From CAYQMF01 sp964418595 (GTDB taxonomy: Bacteria; Planctomycetota; UBA1135; UBA2386), in assembly GCA_964418595.1 (NCBI GenBank), contig CAYQMF010000096.1, positions 1 to 26,176 of the forward strand: DNA of 26,176 bases, written 5' to 3'. The notes beneath the pieces were generated by a model that was given only the letters and a program-made list of their open reading frames with translations, was not told where the DNA came from and did no database searches. The position numbers and the translations under genes were made by a program. Of the stretch, positions 15,231 through 22,744 are shown in pieces (position 1 is the stretch's first letter; each line of letters starts with the position of its first letter).

Positions 15231-16411
15231 TGAATGAACCCACTGTCTTCGTGCCGCAGCAGCTCCCGCGCCGCGGCGTTCTCGTCTTTGCCCTCTCGCT
15301 CCTGCTCGCGGCCTGCGGCGGCGGCGGTGGCCCCGCGCCGGCCGGTGGCGGCGGTGGCAACGGCGGAGGAGGTGGTGGTGGTGGCGGCGGTGGCGGCGGA
15401 GGTGGAGGTGGCGGAGGCGGCAACACCCCCACGCCGCCGTCCTTCCGCCTGCTCTGGACCCCCCACTACAACCGCGGCGAGCTGCGCGGCTACCGCGCCG
15501 CGTCCCTCACCCGCGACCTCGACGACGCGGCCGACGTGACGATCAGCCTGCCCGCCGGCACGCGCCCCAATGCCCTGGCGCGGCAACCCGATGGCGCGAT
15601 GTGGGTGACCGACAACGCCAACAACCGGATGCTGTTGTTCACCGCGGCCCAGCTCACCGCCACCGGCGCGCCCGCGCCGACCGTGACGATCACCAGCAAC
15701 GGCACGAGCCTGCGCGAGCCCATCGGCCTGTGCTTCGACCGCGACAGCAACCTCTGGGTCGCGGTGCGCGAGCGGCTCGAGATGTACGTCCCCACCGACC
15801 TCGACGAGTCGGGGCCAACGACGCCGACGCGCGTGGTGACCGCGGCGGGCCTGCAGTATCCGGCCGACATCACCTTCGACGCCGGCGGCAACCTGTGGCT
15901 CAGCAACGCGAGCTTCACCGCGGCCGAGAACGCGATCGTCGTGTTCACGCCGGGGCAACTCGCGGCCGGCGGCGCGCAGATCCCGCAGCTCCGCATCGAC
16001 TCGCCGTCGTTCGCCTTGGTCGAGGGCATGCGCTTCGACCGCACGGGCGACCTGTGGATCGCGTGCAACGACGGCTTCAGCGTGGTGCGGCTCGCCGCCG
16101 AGAACCTCGTCCTCCCGGCGCAGCCGGGCACGCGCCGGGTCGCGCCGGCCGGCTCGATCGAGGCCGACGCCGACGACACCGCCACGGGGCGCAGCGTGCG
16201 CAAGCCCGGCGGGCTGGTCTTCGACCGCGACGGCAACCTGTGGTTGAACTCGCAGCGCGGCGCAAACGGGACGAACACGTCGGCGGTCGTGATGTTCCGC
16301 GCCGCGCAGCTCGCCACCGTCGACCGCGGCCGGCCGCTGGTCGCGGATCTGGTGCTCGCGCGCTCCAGCTCGAACCCAGGCTTTGGCGGCATGCTCCTGC
16401 AGTTCGACTGA
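15230..16411 (+). CDS. Lipoprotein with glycine-rich linker and NHL-like beta-propeller repeats
   Basis: The 393-residue product has a lipoprotein signal ending in LLLAACGG, so Cys29 would be lipidated and the protein attached to a membrane outside the cytoplasm. Residues 30 to about 64 are nearly all glycine, a flexible spacer. The rest contains five clear repeats of the form P-x-G-(L/I)-x-F-D-x-x-G-N-L-W, such as PIGLCFDRDSNLWV, PADITFDAGGNLWL, VEGMRFDRTGDLWI and PGGLVFDRDGNLWL, each followed by a strand ending near (F/V)-x-x-x-Q-L. This is the pattern of NHL/SMP-30 type propellers, which bind ligands or partners. No catalytic residue was identified. The ATG at 15230 has no Shine-Dalgarno and lies at the edge of an inverted repeat. 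Confidence 0.87.
   Translation: MNEPTVFVPQQLPRRGVLVFALSLLLAACGGGGGPAPAGGGGGNGGGGGGGGGGGGGGGGGGGGNTPTPPSFRLLWTPHYNRGELRGYRAASLTRDLDDAADVTISLPAGTRPNALARQPDGAMWVTDNANNRMLLFTAAQLTATGAPAPTVTITSNGTSLREPIGLCFDRDSNLWVAVRERLEMYVPTDLDESGPTTPTRVVTAAGLQYPADITFDAGGNLWLSNASFTAAENAIVVFTPGQLAAGGAQIPQLRIDSPSFALVEGMRFDRTGDLWIACNDGFSVVRLAAENLVLPAQPGTRRVAPAGSIEADADDTATGRSVRKPGGLVFDRDGNLWLNSQRGANGTNTSAVVMFRAAQLATVDRGRPLVADLVLARSSSNPGFGGMLLQFD
15313..15421 (+). repeat. GGN trinucleotide tract encoding polyglycine
   Basis: A run of GGC, GGT and GGA codons encodes about 30 glycines, broken by a short PAPA and one Asn. Mixed glycine codons argue for selection on the peptide, although such tracts also change length by slippage. 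The antisense strand reads as polyproline in an open frame that is not a gene. Confidence 0.9.
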
Positions 16412-16467
16412 GGAGTTCACCGCCGCCGCGCGCGCTTCGGCGTCGACGAGGGCTTCGCGTTCGGCTC

Positions 16468-16473
16468 TACTCC
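16468..16473 (+). promoter_or_regulatory. Candidate -10 element (TACTCC) for the aminotransferase
   Basis: TACTCC followed by GCGC stands four bases before the GTG at 16478, again too close for a ribosome binding site between them. Support is the recurrence of this layout at other starts in the window. Confidence 0.3.
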
Positions 16474-16477
16474 GCGC

Positions 16478-17680
16478 GTGCCATCCCCGCAGCCGAGCCC
16501 CCTGCAACCGAGCCAGCGCGCGCAGCGCGTCGGTGAGTCGGTGACCCTCGCGATCTCCGCGCGCGCCGCCGAGATGCGCGCCCAGGGCATCGACATCGTG
16601 TCGCTCAGCGCGGGCGAGCCGGACTTCCAGACGCCTGGCTACATCGCGGCGGCCGGGGTCGCCGCGATCGAGGCCGGCGACACCCGCTACACGGCGACGT
16701 CCGGCTTGCCGGAAGTGCGCGCCGCCGCGCGCCGGTGGTTCGAGCGCACGCACGGGGTCGTGCTGCAGCCGGACGAACTGATCGTGACCGCCGGCGCCAA
16801 GCCCGCCCTGCACATGGCGCTCCTCGCGCTCGTGAACGAAGGCGACCGCGTGCTCATCCCGGCGCCGTACTGGGTCTCGTATCCCGACCTCGTGTCGGTG
16901 GCCGGCGGCCAGCCCGCGGTGATCCCGCCGGCGCCGGAGCGCGGGTTCATCCTCACCCCGGACGCCCTGCGCGCCGCGGCGAGGGAGCACGACGCCAGGG
17001 GCGTGATCCTCAACTACCCCAACAATCCTTCGGGCGCAGTGCCGACGGCGGCGCAGATGGAGGCGTTGGTGCGCGCCACGGTCGACGCCGGGCTGTGGAT
17101 CGTGTCCGACGAGATCTACGCGTCGCTCGTGTACGACGGCGAGCCCTACCGCAGCGCGCTGACCTACGGGTTCGCGCGCGGGCGCGCGCTCGTGGTCGGC
17201 GGCGGCACGAAGAGCCATTCGCTCACCGGCTGGCGCGTCGGGTTCCTCGCCGGCCCCGCCGCGATCCTCGCCGCCGCCGGGCGCATCCAGAGCCAGGTGC
17301 TCGGCAACCCGTGCACGATCAGCCAACGCGCGGTCGCGGCGATGTGCGACGGCGACGATCGCACCGAGCAGGCAGACCGGCTGGCGTCGTTCGCGGCGCG
17401 CCGGCGCTTCGTGGTCGAGCACATCGCGACCCTGCCGGGCCTGTCGCTGCAGACGCCGCGCGGGGCCTTCTACGCGCTCTTCGACGTGCGCGCGCTCTGT
17501 GCGCGCCTGGGCACCGACGACGGCGCGCTGACTGCGCGCATCCTCGAGGAGGCGCAGGTCGCGCTCGTGCCGGGGCACGCGTTTGGCGCGCCGGGCTTCC
17601 TCCGCATGAGCTACGCGGCGAGCATGCCGGACCTGGAGAAAGGCGCGGCGCGCCTGCGCCGCTTCTTCGAAGCGCTATGA
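16478..17680 (+). CDS. PLP-dependent class I/II aminotransferase, aspartate aminotransferase-like
   Basis: This 400-residue enzyme would move an amino group between an amino acid and a 2-oxoacid using pyridoxal phosphate in the cytoplasm. Family motifs occur in order: SLSAGEPDFQTP (42-53), YTATSGLPEVR (71-81), TAGAKPAL (104-111), APYWVSYPDLV (129-139), NYPNNPSGAV with Asn182 (179-188), SDEIYASLVYDG with Asp211 and Tyr214, and GGTKSHSLTGWRVGF, where Lys245 should form the Schiff base. The C-terminal FLRMSYA supplies the carboxylate-binding arginine. The pattern is that of the subgroup I-gamma aspartate/prephenate aminotransferases, but substrate choice cannot be fixed. GTG was taken as the start because it is the first in-frame start after the preceding gene. 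The stop overlaps the next ATG (ATGA), so the two genes are coupled. Confidence 0.93.
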   Translation: MPSPQPSPLQPSQRAQRVGESVTLAISARAAEMRAQGIDIVSLSAGEPDFQTPGYIAAAGVAAIEAGDTRYTATSGLPEVRAAARRWFERTHGVVLQPDELIVTAGAKPALHMALLALVNEGDRVLIPAPYWVSYPDLVSVAGGQPAVIPPAPERGFILTPDALRAAAREHDARGVILNYPNNPSGAVPTAAQMEALVRATVDAGLWIVSDEIYASLVYDGEPYRSALTYGFARGRALVVGGGTKSHSLTGWRVGFLAGPAAILAAAGRIQSQVLGNPCTISQRAVAAMCDGDDRTEQADRLASFAARRRFVVEHIATLPGLSLQTPRGAFYALFDVRALCARLGTDDGALTARILEEAQVALVPGHAFGAPGFLRMSYAASMPDLEKGAARLRRFFEAL

Positions 17681-18732
17681 ACGGCACGCCGCGACTCGCG
17701 CGCGAGCTGGCGTCGCTCGACCTCGGCGCGACGACCGCGCAGGCGGTGTTCGCGGTGGCACGCCGCATCGAGGCGCGGCGCACCGCGAAGGGCGACCCGA
17801 TGGTCACCCTGGAGCTGTGCGACTGCACGGCGACCTTCAAGGCCAAGATCTGGGCCAAGGAGCGCGAGGCCATGGCCGTGGCGGAGGGCCTGCGCTCCGG
17901 CACGGCAGTGAAGGCCCTGGTCGAGATCAGCACGTACCAGGGCCAGGTCGAGCTGGAGATCAAGAAGCTCCGCGCCGCCACCGACGACGACGACGGCTTC
18001 GAGCCCGCGCGCCTGTATGGCGCGGCGCACGCGCTCGTGCGCGAGGTCGCCTGCGACACGCTGGTCATCGACATCGAGACCGTGCCCACCGTCGACCTGC
18101 GCAAGGCGCCGCCGACCATCGCGCAGACGGTGAGCAAGGCCGCGGAGCAGCGCGGCTACGACGAGGCGAAGGTGATGGGGCTGTCGCCGTTCTTCGGGCA
18201 GGTGGTGTCGCTGGCCGTCGGCGACGGCAGCGCCGATCCGTCGGTGATGCCGGTGACGGTGTTCGTGGTGCCGCCGCGCGGGCACGAGGGCAAGAAGCTC
18301 CCGGCGTGGGTGCGCGCGGTGAGCGAGCGCGAGCTGCTCGATGCGTTCTGGGGACTCGCCGCGCTGGCAGAGACGGTGGTGACCTTCAACGGGTTCTACT
18401 TCGACGTGCCGTACCTGGTCGCGCGCAGCGTGATCCTCGGCGTGCCGGCGCGGGTGGATCTGCTGGCGCAGAGATACGGGTCGACGAAGCCCCACTGCGA
18501 CGTGATGAAGGTCTTCACCGCCGACAGCCGCAGCCTGCAGCCGGCGACGTTGGAGATCGTGTGCTGGGCGCTGGGGATCCAGAGCCCCAAGGGTGACATG
18601 GACGGGTCGCTCGTGGCGCCGGCGTACCAGGCAGGCGAGATCGAGAAGATCGCGACCTACAACGCGGCGGATGTGCGGGCGACGGCGGCGGTGTACCGGC
18701 GGTTGGCGGAGATGGTGTTGCGGTACCGGTAG
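17677..18732 (+). CDS. OB-fold and DEDDy 3'-5' exonuclease (PolB-exonuclease-like)
   Basis: This 351-residue protein combines an N-terminal OB-like nucleic-acid-binding domain (about 17-100, PMVTLELCDCTATFKAKIWA, similar to the YhaM-type OB fold) with a ribonuclease H-like exonuclease domain (about 128-350). Exonuclease motifs are complete: VIDIETVP with Asp132 and Glu134, VTFNGFYFDVPYL with Asn238 and Asp243, and YNAADVRATAAVYRRL with Tyr328 and Asp332. They match the predicted 3'-5' exonucleases related to the PolB proofreading domain (DNA_pol_B_exo2). It should remove nucleotides from the 3' end of DNA or RNA with two metal ions. The ATG overlaps the aminotransferase stop by four bases, an unlikely functional partner, so coupling probably reflects compact gene packing. 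Confidence 0.88.
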   Translation: MNGTPRLARELASLDLGATTAQAVFAVARRIEARRTAKGDPMVTLELCDCTATFKAKIWAKEREAMAVAEGLRSGTAVKALVEISTYQGQVELEIKKLRAATDDDDGFEPARLYGAAHALVREVACDTLVIDIETVPTVDLRKAPPTIAQTVSKAAEQRGYDEAKVMGLSPFFGQVVSLAVGDGSADPSVMPVTVFVVPPRGHEGKKLPAWVRAVSERELLDAFWGLAALAETVVTFNGFYFDVPYLVARSVILGVPARVDLLAQRYGSTKPHCDVMKVFTADSRSLQPATLEIVCWALGIQSPKGDMDGSLVAPAYQAGEIEKIATYNAADVRATAAVYRRLAEMVLRYR

Positions 18733-18741
18733 GAGAGGGAG

Positions 18742-18759
18742 CACCGGAATACTCCGGTG
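18742..18759. terminator. Bidirectional hairpin between convergent genes
   Basis: CACCGGA (18742-18748) and TCCGGTG (18753-18759) form a perfect 7-bp stem with an ATAC loop. It lies in the 35-base gap between the stop codons of two convergent genes, the expected place for a shared terminator. There is no T-run on either side. Confidence 0.55.
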
Positions 18760-18767
18760 TCACACCG

Positions 18768-19289
18768 TCACAGGCCGATCGTCCAGACCCCGCAGTCCGA
18801 GGTCACCGCAAAGCCCAGGATGGTCTGGCCAGTAACCAGATAGGAGACGTAGAACTGCTGATAGATCGGGAGTCCCAGCAGGCGGCGATCCAGCGGGATC
18901 GCCATGGTTACTTGGCCAGTCCACGTGCCCGCAAATCGCGTGAACACTTCGCTCGAACAGTACAAGTTGCAATCTGGACCACCCATCCACTGGTACAGGT
19001 TCCAATCCAAGTGATACGGCAGGCCCACGCCGTTGCTCGACGTGCGAGACAAGCCCGCGATCAGAGTGGGAACCATGGATGCCAGCGATGTGCCGAAGCT
19101 TGGCCCGGTAAACCCCACCGTCACAGTTGAACCCAGACGGGGCACGCCAGAGCCCCAGATCGCCAGAGGCCGCGGCGGCTCACCGTACACGCCGCATCCT
19201 TGGCCGAACGTCGAGAAGCTGGCCTGCTGACAAACGGCGGTAGATCCAGCGGCGATGGCCAACACCAACGCAAAGCACTTTCGCATCAT
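18768..19289 (-). CDS. Small secreted protein of a planctomycete-type single-domain family
   Basis: The 173-residue product has a signal peptide (MRKCFALVLAIAAGSTAVCQ, cleavage probably near residue 20-22) and a compact beta-rich domain. Landmarks are FGQGCGVYGEPPRPL, a GSGVPRLGSTVTVGF strand pair, PDCNLYC, and a closing Y-x-Q-(Q)-F-Y-V then WTIG. As I recall, secreted proteins ending in this domain are numerous in some Planctomycetota; the function is unknown. The start at 19289 has a strong Shine-Dalgarno (GGAGGAG, 19297-19303) and overlaps the upstream stop as ATGA, so it was evolved to be translated after a gene now disrupted. The DNA is visibly less GC-rich than its surroundings. A start three bases later (second Met) is equally possible. 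Confidence 0.75.
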   Translation of the reverse strand: MMRKCFALVLAIAAGSTAVCQQASFSTFGQGCGVYGEPPRPLAIWGSGVPRLGSTVTVGFTGPSFGTSLASMVPTLIAGLSRTSSNGVGLPYHLDWNLYQWMGGPDCNLYCSSEVFTRFAGTWTGQVTMAIPLDRRLLGLPIYQQFYVSYLVTGQTILGFAVTSDCGVWTIGL

Positions 19290-19560
19290 GGCAAGACTCC
19301 TCCGATTGTGAATCGAGTCCCATTCGTGTAGCGCAGTGCTCCGGAACCTCCACCGACCAGAACTACGCCCTGCGCATAATAGCGTTTGTGAATCTCGGTC
19401 GGAACGAAGGGGATTGTGAATGGAGAGAACGCATGGCCCATCGGATCGACTTGGACCGTCGGAAGGAAGAAATCGGCACTACTCAGTATGCGACAGACGC
19501 CCAGCAACGCGTTGGGTTCTGCGTCCCAATAGCAATCGCTGCCAGGCTCGGCGCGCCTGC
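19286..19560 (-). pseudogene. C-terminal remnant of a secreted-family protein, fused in frame to the ATPase gene
   Basis: The last 85 or so codons of the frame read SDCYWDAEPNALLGVC, then a proline-rich core (PMGHAFSPFTIPFVPTEIHK), YYAQGVVL, and a closing LRYTNGTRFTIGG. This resembles the C-terminal half of the neighbouring secreted proteins (DC-x-Y, IP core, Y-x-Q, TIG end) and nothing expected of a DUF4143 ATPase. The stretch is less GC-rich than the ATPase part next to it. It looks like the tail of a secreted gene whose signal peptide and first half were replaced. The exact join lies somewhere between 19540 and 19600. The family match is by eye only. Confidence 0.5.
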
Positions 19561-20859
19561 AGGTGTACGTGGCAGCGCGGAGACTCGCCGGCGAGGTCAC
19601 GATCGTTCCCGAGCTGGATCCGACGGTCTGCATCGCCTCACTGAGCGCGTCGACCTCACGTTGCCGGGTCTTGCCAGCATCGAACTCCGAACACACCAGG
19701 ACCAGCCGAGGGGGTCCGCGGCGCACGGGGTCGTCGACGGCGAAGTCGACCTCGGCGCCCGACGGCGTCTTGACCCACGTGATGGCGGACCCGGACAGGC
19801 GACCGTAGCGACGCCGCAGCTCGAGGTAGACCGCGTTCTCGAGCTGCGCGCCGCGATTCGTCGCCCCCCCACCGTACATCGCCGCAGCCAGACCCGGATC
19901 GACGGCGTAGACCTTGCGAGGGTTCACCGTGCGCTGCCGGGCCGAGCGCGTGCGGAGCGGAACGAGGAAGCAGAGGTAGGCGTCGACCAGATGCCCGAGG
20001 TAGGCGAGCAGCGTCGCCTTGCCCACGGCGTGGCCCTGGCTGGAGAGGGCACCGTGCAGGCGGCTCACGCTGAAGCCGTTGCCGTTGGCGGCGAACAGCG
20101 CCGCCGCCAGGCTGCGCAGCGCCGGCAGGTTGGTCGCCGAGTGGCGCTCGGCGACATCGCGAAGTACCACCAGGTCGACGTATTCCTGCAGCATCTGCAC
20201 GCGGTCGTACGGGTCCGCCGAGCGCACGGCCGGGAACCCGCCGTGCTGGAGGTAGTCGAGCACGCACGCATCCAGCCGCGAGCGCCGCGCCGCGCCGGGC
20301 GGCCACGACGCGGTCTGCCAATCGACACCATCGGCAGTCGCCGCCTCCCTTGGTCCGTACGGAAGCACCTCGACGGTGACGCTGCGACCGCGGAATGCGT
20401 GGCCACCTCCGTCGACAGCTGACGAGCGGACGAGCCCGTGACGAAGAGCCGGACTTGCTCGGTGTCGAGGATGCGGCGCGCGAATCGTTCCCAGCCCTCG
20501 ACCGCCTGGATTTCGTCGAAGAACACCCAGCTACCCTCCGCACGAGCCGCCGGATCCCGCCGGTAGAACACATCGAGGGCGCGATCGAGGGTGCCGCGGT
20601 CCGCGGAGCCCAACCGGTCGTCCTCGAGGTTCAGATACAGGATCCGCGAACGCGGTACGCCTCTCTCGAGCAGGGCCTGGATCGCACCGAGCAAGCAGTA
20701 GGTCTTCCCGCTGCGTCGCATCCCGATCAGCGCATCGGCCTTGCCGTCGACCTCAGGGAGGCGGACCTCGCGGCGAACGAGCTCGGGGAGCGGACGGTCC
20801 TGTTGCTCGGCGACGAGCTGCTCGATGAGGCTCTCGTCCGGCGATTTGGACTCATCCAT
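19286..20859 (-). pseudogene. AAA-type ATPase with DUF4143, frameshifted near 20398
   Basis: From the ATG at 20859 (MDESKSPDES) the frame encodes a P-loop ATPase domain: GMRRSGKT (46-53), WVFFDEIQ (111-118) and the sensor-like stretch LFVTGSSARQLSTEVAT (138-154). The normal continuation, AFRGRSVTVEVLPYGPRE, is found only in another frame, so one base appears to be missing at about 20398-20400. The second frame then carries the DUF4143 nuclease-like region (DYLQHGGFPAVR, DLVVLRDVAERH, LENAVYLELRRRYG, VDFAVDDP, CSEFDAGKTRQREVDALSEA) and breaks off near GTIVTS, where it joins the secreted-protein remnant. Such ATPases are widespread, often recently acquired, and of uncertain cellular role. The frameshift could be a true mutation, programmed shifting, or an assembly error. 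Confidence 0.82.
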
Positions 20860-20886
20860 GAGTCCAAATACCGGATGATTTGGACC
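20844..20886. promoter_or_regulatory. Three alternating half-sites spanning the ATPase start codon, probable operator
   Basis: The plus strand shows ATTTGGACT (20844-20852), AGTCCAAAT (20861-20869) and ATTTGGACC (20878-20886), each pair separated by exactly 8 bases, a 17-base period. The first two form a perfect palindrome of 12-bp arms with a 2-base centre, covering the ATPase start codon (20857-20859). The middle site is shared by two overlapping palindromes. This is the form of a cooperative repressor site, possibly autoregulatory. Confidence 0.7.
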
Positions 20887-21146
20887 TACGCACAAGACCA
20901 TATGGGTCGCACCGAACAGGGGGGAGCCGGTCCGCGCAGCGGACCATCGTGCTGGGCCAGCTCGGCGCGTGCGCACCGACCGCATGGGTCGCTCTAGCGA
21001 GCGGTGCGCGACGGCTTCCCTGGCACAGGGATCGTAGCGTGACGGTGAGAGCGTGGAGACCTCGGCTGTAATCCCTTGGGCGCTGCGCGGACTGAAGGAC
21101 AGCGCCCCGCGTCCGCGGCGCTTGCACCCCAACCGGACTCCGAACC

Positions 21147-21566
21147 ATGACCCGCATCGTCCTGCGCGCGTTCCTCGCGCTCCTCCTCCTCACCGGCCTG
21201 CAGACCTCGCTCGCCGCCCAATTCGTGAACAAGCCCAGCACCGGGTGCGCAGGCCCGATGAGCTGGACGGGCACGCCGACCATCGGTACCACGCCGGTGC
21301 TCTACTCGCCGTGTCCGCCGGGGATGCCGTGCGTGCTGATCATCGGCTCGCCAATCCCGTGCATGAACGTCGTGCCGCTGTGCGCCACGTGCAACCTGTG
21401 CTGCTGGCCGATCTTCCTGATCGCGTTCGTGACGCCATCGGGCGTGCCGTTGCCGATCCCGAACAACACCAACCTGATCGGGTTCACGGGGTGCATGCAG
21501 ACGGCGTGCCTCACGACGTCAGGCTGCTACAAGACGTCGGACTGGATCAGCTTCACGATCCAGTGA
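21147..21566 (+). CDS. Cysteine-rich small secreted protein
   Basis: This 139-residue protein has a clear signal peptide (TRIVLRAFLALLLLTGLQTS, cleavage probably after LAA near residue 24) and a mature part of about 115 residues with eleven cysteines, including ATCNLCC. The stretch VPLPIPNNTNLIGFTGCMQ and the closing DWISFTIQ match the C-terminal pattern of the secreted proteins encoded at 18768-19560, so it is likely a divergent member of the same family with extra disulphides. Function unknown. There is no good Shine-Dalgarno before the ATG at 21147. It is transcribed away from the ATPase locus, with 287 bases between them, and is followed by a G/C-rich inverted repeat (21569-21576 with 21598-21605) that has no T-run. 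Confidence 0.75.
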   Translation: MTRIVLRAFLALLLLTGLQTSLAAQFVNKPSTGCAGPMSWTGTPTIGTTPVLYSPCPPGMPCVLIIGSPIPCMNVVPLCATCNLCCWPIFLIAFVTPSGVPLPIPNNTNLIGFTGCMQTACLTTSGCYKTSDWISFTIQ

Positions 21567-21654
21567 GCGGGGCGGGGCACGGGCCGCCGATCTGCAGCCC
21601 GCCCCCAGGCGACCGACGAAGCAGATTCGCCCTTCCCCGCCGCTGCGGTGCGTG

Positions 21655-21660
21655 CACACT
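21655..21660 (+). promoter_or_regulatory. Candidate -10 element (CACACT) for the O-methyltransferase
   Basis: CACACT followed by CCGCGCAGC directly precedes the ATG at 21670. It is a weak -10 on its own and is listed because of the CCGCGC context shared with other starts in the window. Confidence 0.25.
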
Positions 21661-21669
21661 CCGCGCAGC

Positions 21670-22743
21670 ATGCCCAAGACCCGCAAGCGCGCCATCCGCC
21701 CCGTCTCATCCAAGTCGTCCCGCCGCGCCCGCCCCAAGGGCAAGCCGCTGCCAGCCCAGATGCTCGACCTGATCACCGGCTACTGGGTCTCGCGCATGGT
21801 GTACGTCGTCGCCCGATTGGGGATCGCCGACCTCTTGGCGAAGAAGGCGCGCAGCGCCGCTGACCTCGCAGGAGCGGCCGGTGTGGATGCGGACCGCCTG
21901 TTCCGCGTCCTGCGCGCGCTCGCCGCCTGCGGGGTGTTCGTGGAGAAGGCCGGCCGCTTCCGGCTCACGCCGCTGGGGGAGACCCTGCGAACGGACGTGC
22001 CGGCCTCGATGCGCGACTTCGCGCTGATGATGGTCGAGGACTACAACCAGCAGGCCTGGATGCGCCTGCTGGATGGCGTGCGCGCGCCGGTGTCGCCCTT
22101 CGATCTGGCGCACGGCCAGCGGATCTTCCCGTTCTTCGAGGCGCATCCCGAGCACCTCGCCGTCTTCGCGCGCTCGATGGCCAGCATCTCCGGGGCCGAG
22201 AACCCCGCGATCGCGGCGGCGCTCGACTGCCGCCGCGTGCAGACCCTGGTCGACGTCGGCGGTTCGCAGGGCCACCTGCTGGCGACCATCCTGCGCGCCA
22301 ACCCGAAGCTGCGCGGCGTCCTGTTCGATCTGCCGTCGGTGGTGGCCGGCGCCAAGGACGCGCCGTTCCTCGCCGAGCCCGCCGTGCGCCGGCGCGTGGA
22401 GTTCGTGGCGGGCAGCTTCTTCGAGTCGGTGCCGGCGGCGGACGCCTACATCATGAAGTACATCCTGCACGACTGGACCGACGACGAGTGCGTGCGGATC
22501 CTGTCGCGCTGCCGTGCGGCGATGGCGAAGGGCGGCCGCGTCCTGGTCGTCGACTGCGTCATCCCGCCCGGCAACGACCCGCACTGGGGCAAGATGCTCG
22601 ACGTCAACATGCTGGCGCTGACGACTGGCCGCGAGCGCACCAAAGCCGAGTTCGCCGACCTGTTCGCGCGCGCGGGCCTGCGTCTGAAGAAGGTCCACGC
22701 CACCGAGTGCCCACTCAGCATCATCGAGGGCGTGGCGAGATAG
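21670..22743 (+). CDS. SAM-dependent O-methyltransferase, acetylserotonin/caffeate OMT type
   Basis: The 357-residue enzyme has a basic N-terminal tail (1-26), a winged-helix dimerisation domain (about 30-110, IADLLAKKARSAADLAGAAG, ADRLFRVLRALAACGVF, FRLTPLGETLR) and a Rossmann methyltransferase domain (about 150-357). The SAM loop is LVDVGGSQGHLLATIL (193-208). YILHDWTDDECVRIL (264-278) contains His267, the general base of plant-type O-methyltransferases. It should methylate a hydroxyl group of a small molecule; no other biosynthetic genes are nearby to name it. Related enzymes act on polyketides, carotenoid precursors and phenolics. The ATG at 21670 was preferred over one at 21652 because the extra residues are not family-like. 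It ends one base before the next start codon. Confidence 0.92.
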   Translation: MPKTRKRAIRPVSSKSSRRARPKGKPLPAQMLDLITGYWVSRMVYVVARLGIADLLAKKARSAADLAGAAGVDADRLFRVLRALAACGVFVEKAGRFRLTPLGETLRTDVPASMRDFALMMVEDYNQQAWMRLLDGVRAPVSPFDLAHGQRIFPFFEAHPEHLAVFARSMASISGAENPAIAAALDCRRVQTLVDVGGSQGHLLATILRANPKLRGVLFDLPSVVAGAKDAPFLAEPAVRRRVEFVAGSFFESVPAADAYIMKYILHDWTDDECVRILSRCRAAMAKGGRVLVVDCVIPPGNDPHWGKMLDVNMLALTTGRERTKAEFADLFARAGLRLKKVHATECPLSIIEGVAR

Positions 22744-22744
22744 C

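Noticed and set aside
15109..15432. Polyproline N-terminal extension of the anchored protein
   Set aside because: It is the antisense of the glycine tract of the lipoprotein; the true start is the ATG at 15108 before the hydrophobic anchor.
12983..17578. Minus-strand open frame of 1531 codons
   Set aside because: It crosses antisense through the aminotransferase and lipoprotein genes and runs in another frame of the anchored-protein gene; composition is low-complexity and no motif is seen.
18912..19230. Short plus-strand open frames across the secreted-protein gene
   Set aside because: They lack start signals and are antisense to a gene with a signal peptide and a strong ribosome binding site.
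19286..20886. Insertion sequence or transposon carrying the ATPase
   Set aside because: No transposase, no terminal inverted repeats and no target-site duplication could be found; the inverted sites at 20844-20886 occur only at one end.
20971..21009. Inverted repeat GCGCACCG/CGGTGCGC between the ATPase and the cysteine-rich gene
   Set aside because: Only 8 bp with a 23-base loop and no T-run; expected by chance at this GC content.
21569..21605. GGGGCGGG/CCCGCCCC stem after the cysteine-rich gene as a terminator
   Set aside because: Simple G/C runs, a 21-base loop and no T-run; too weak to list as a feature.
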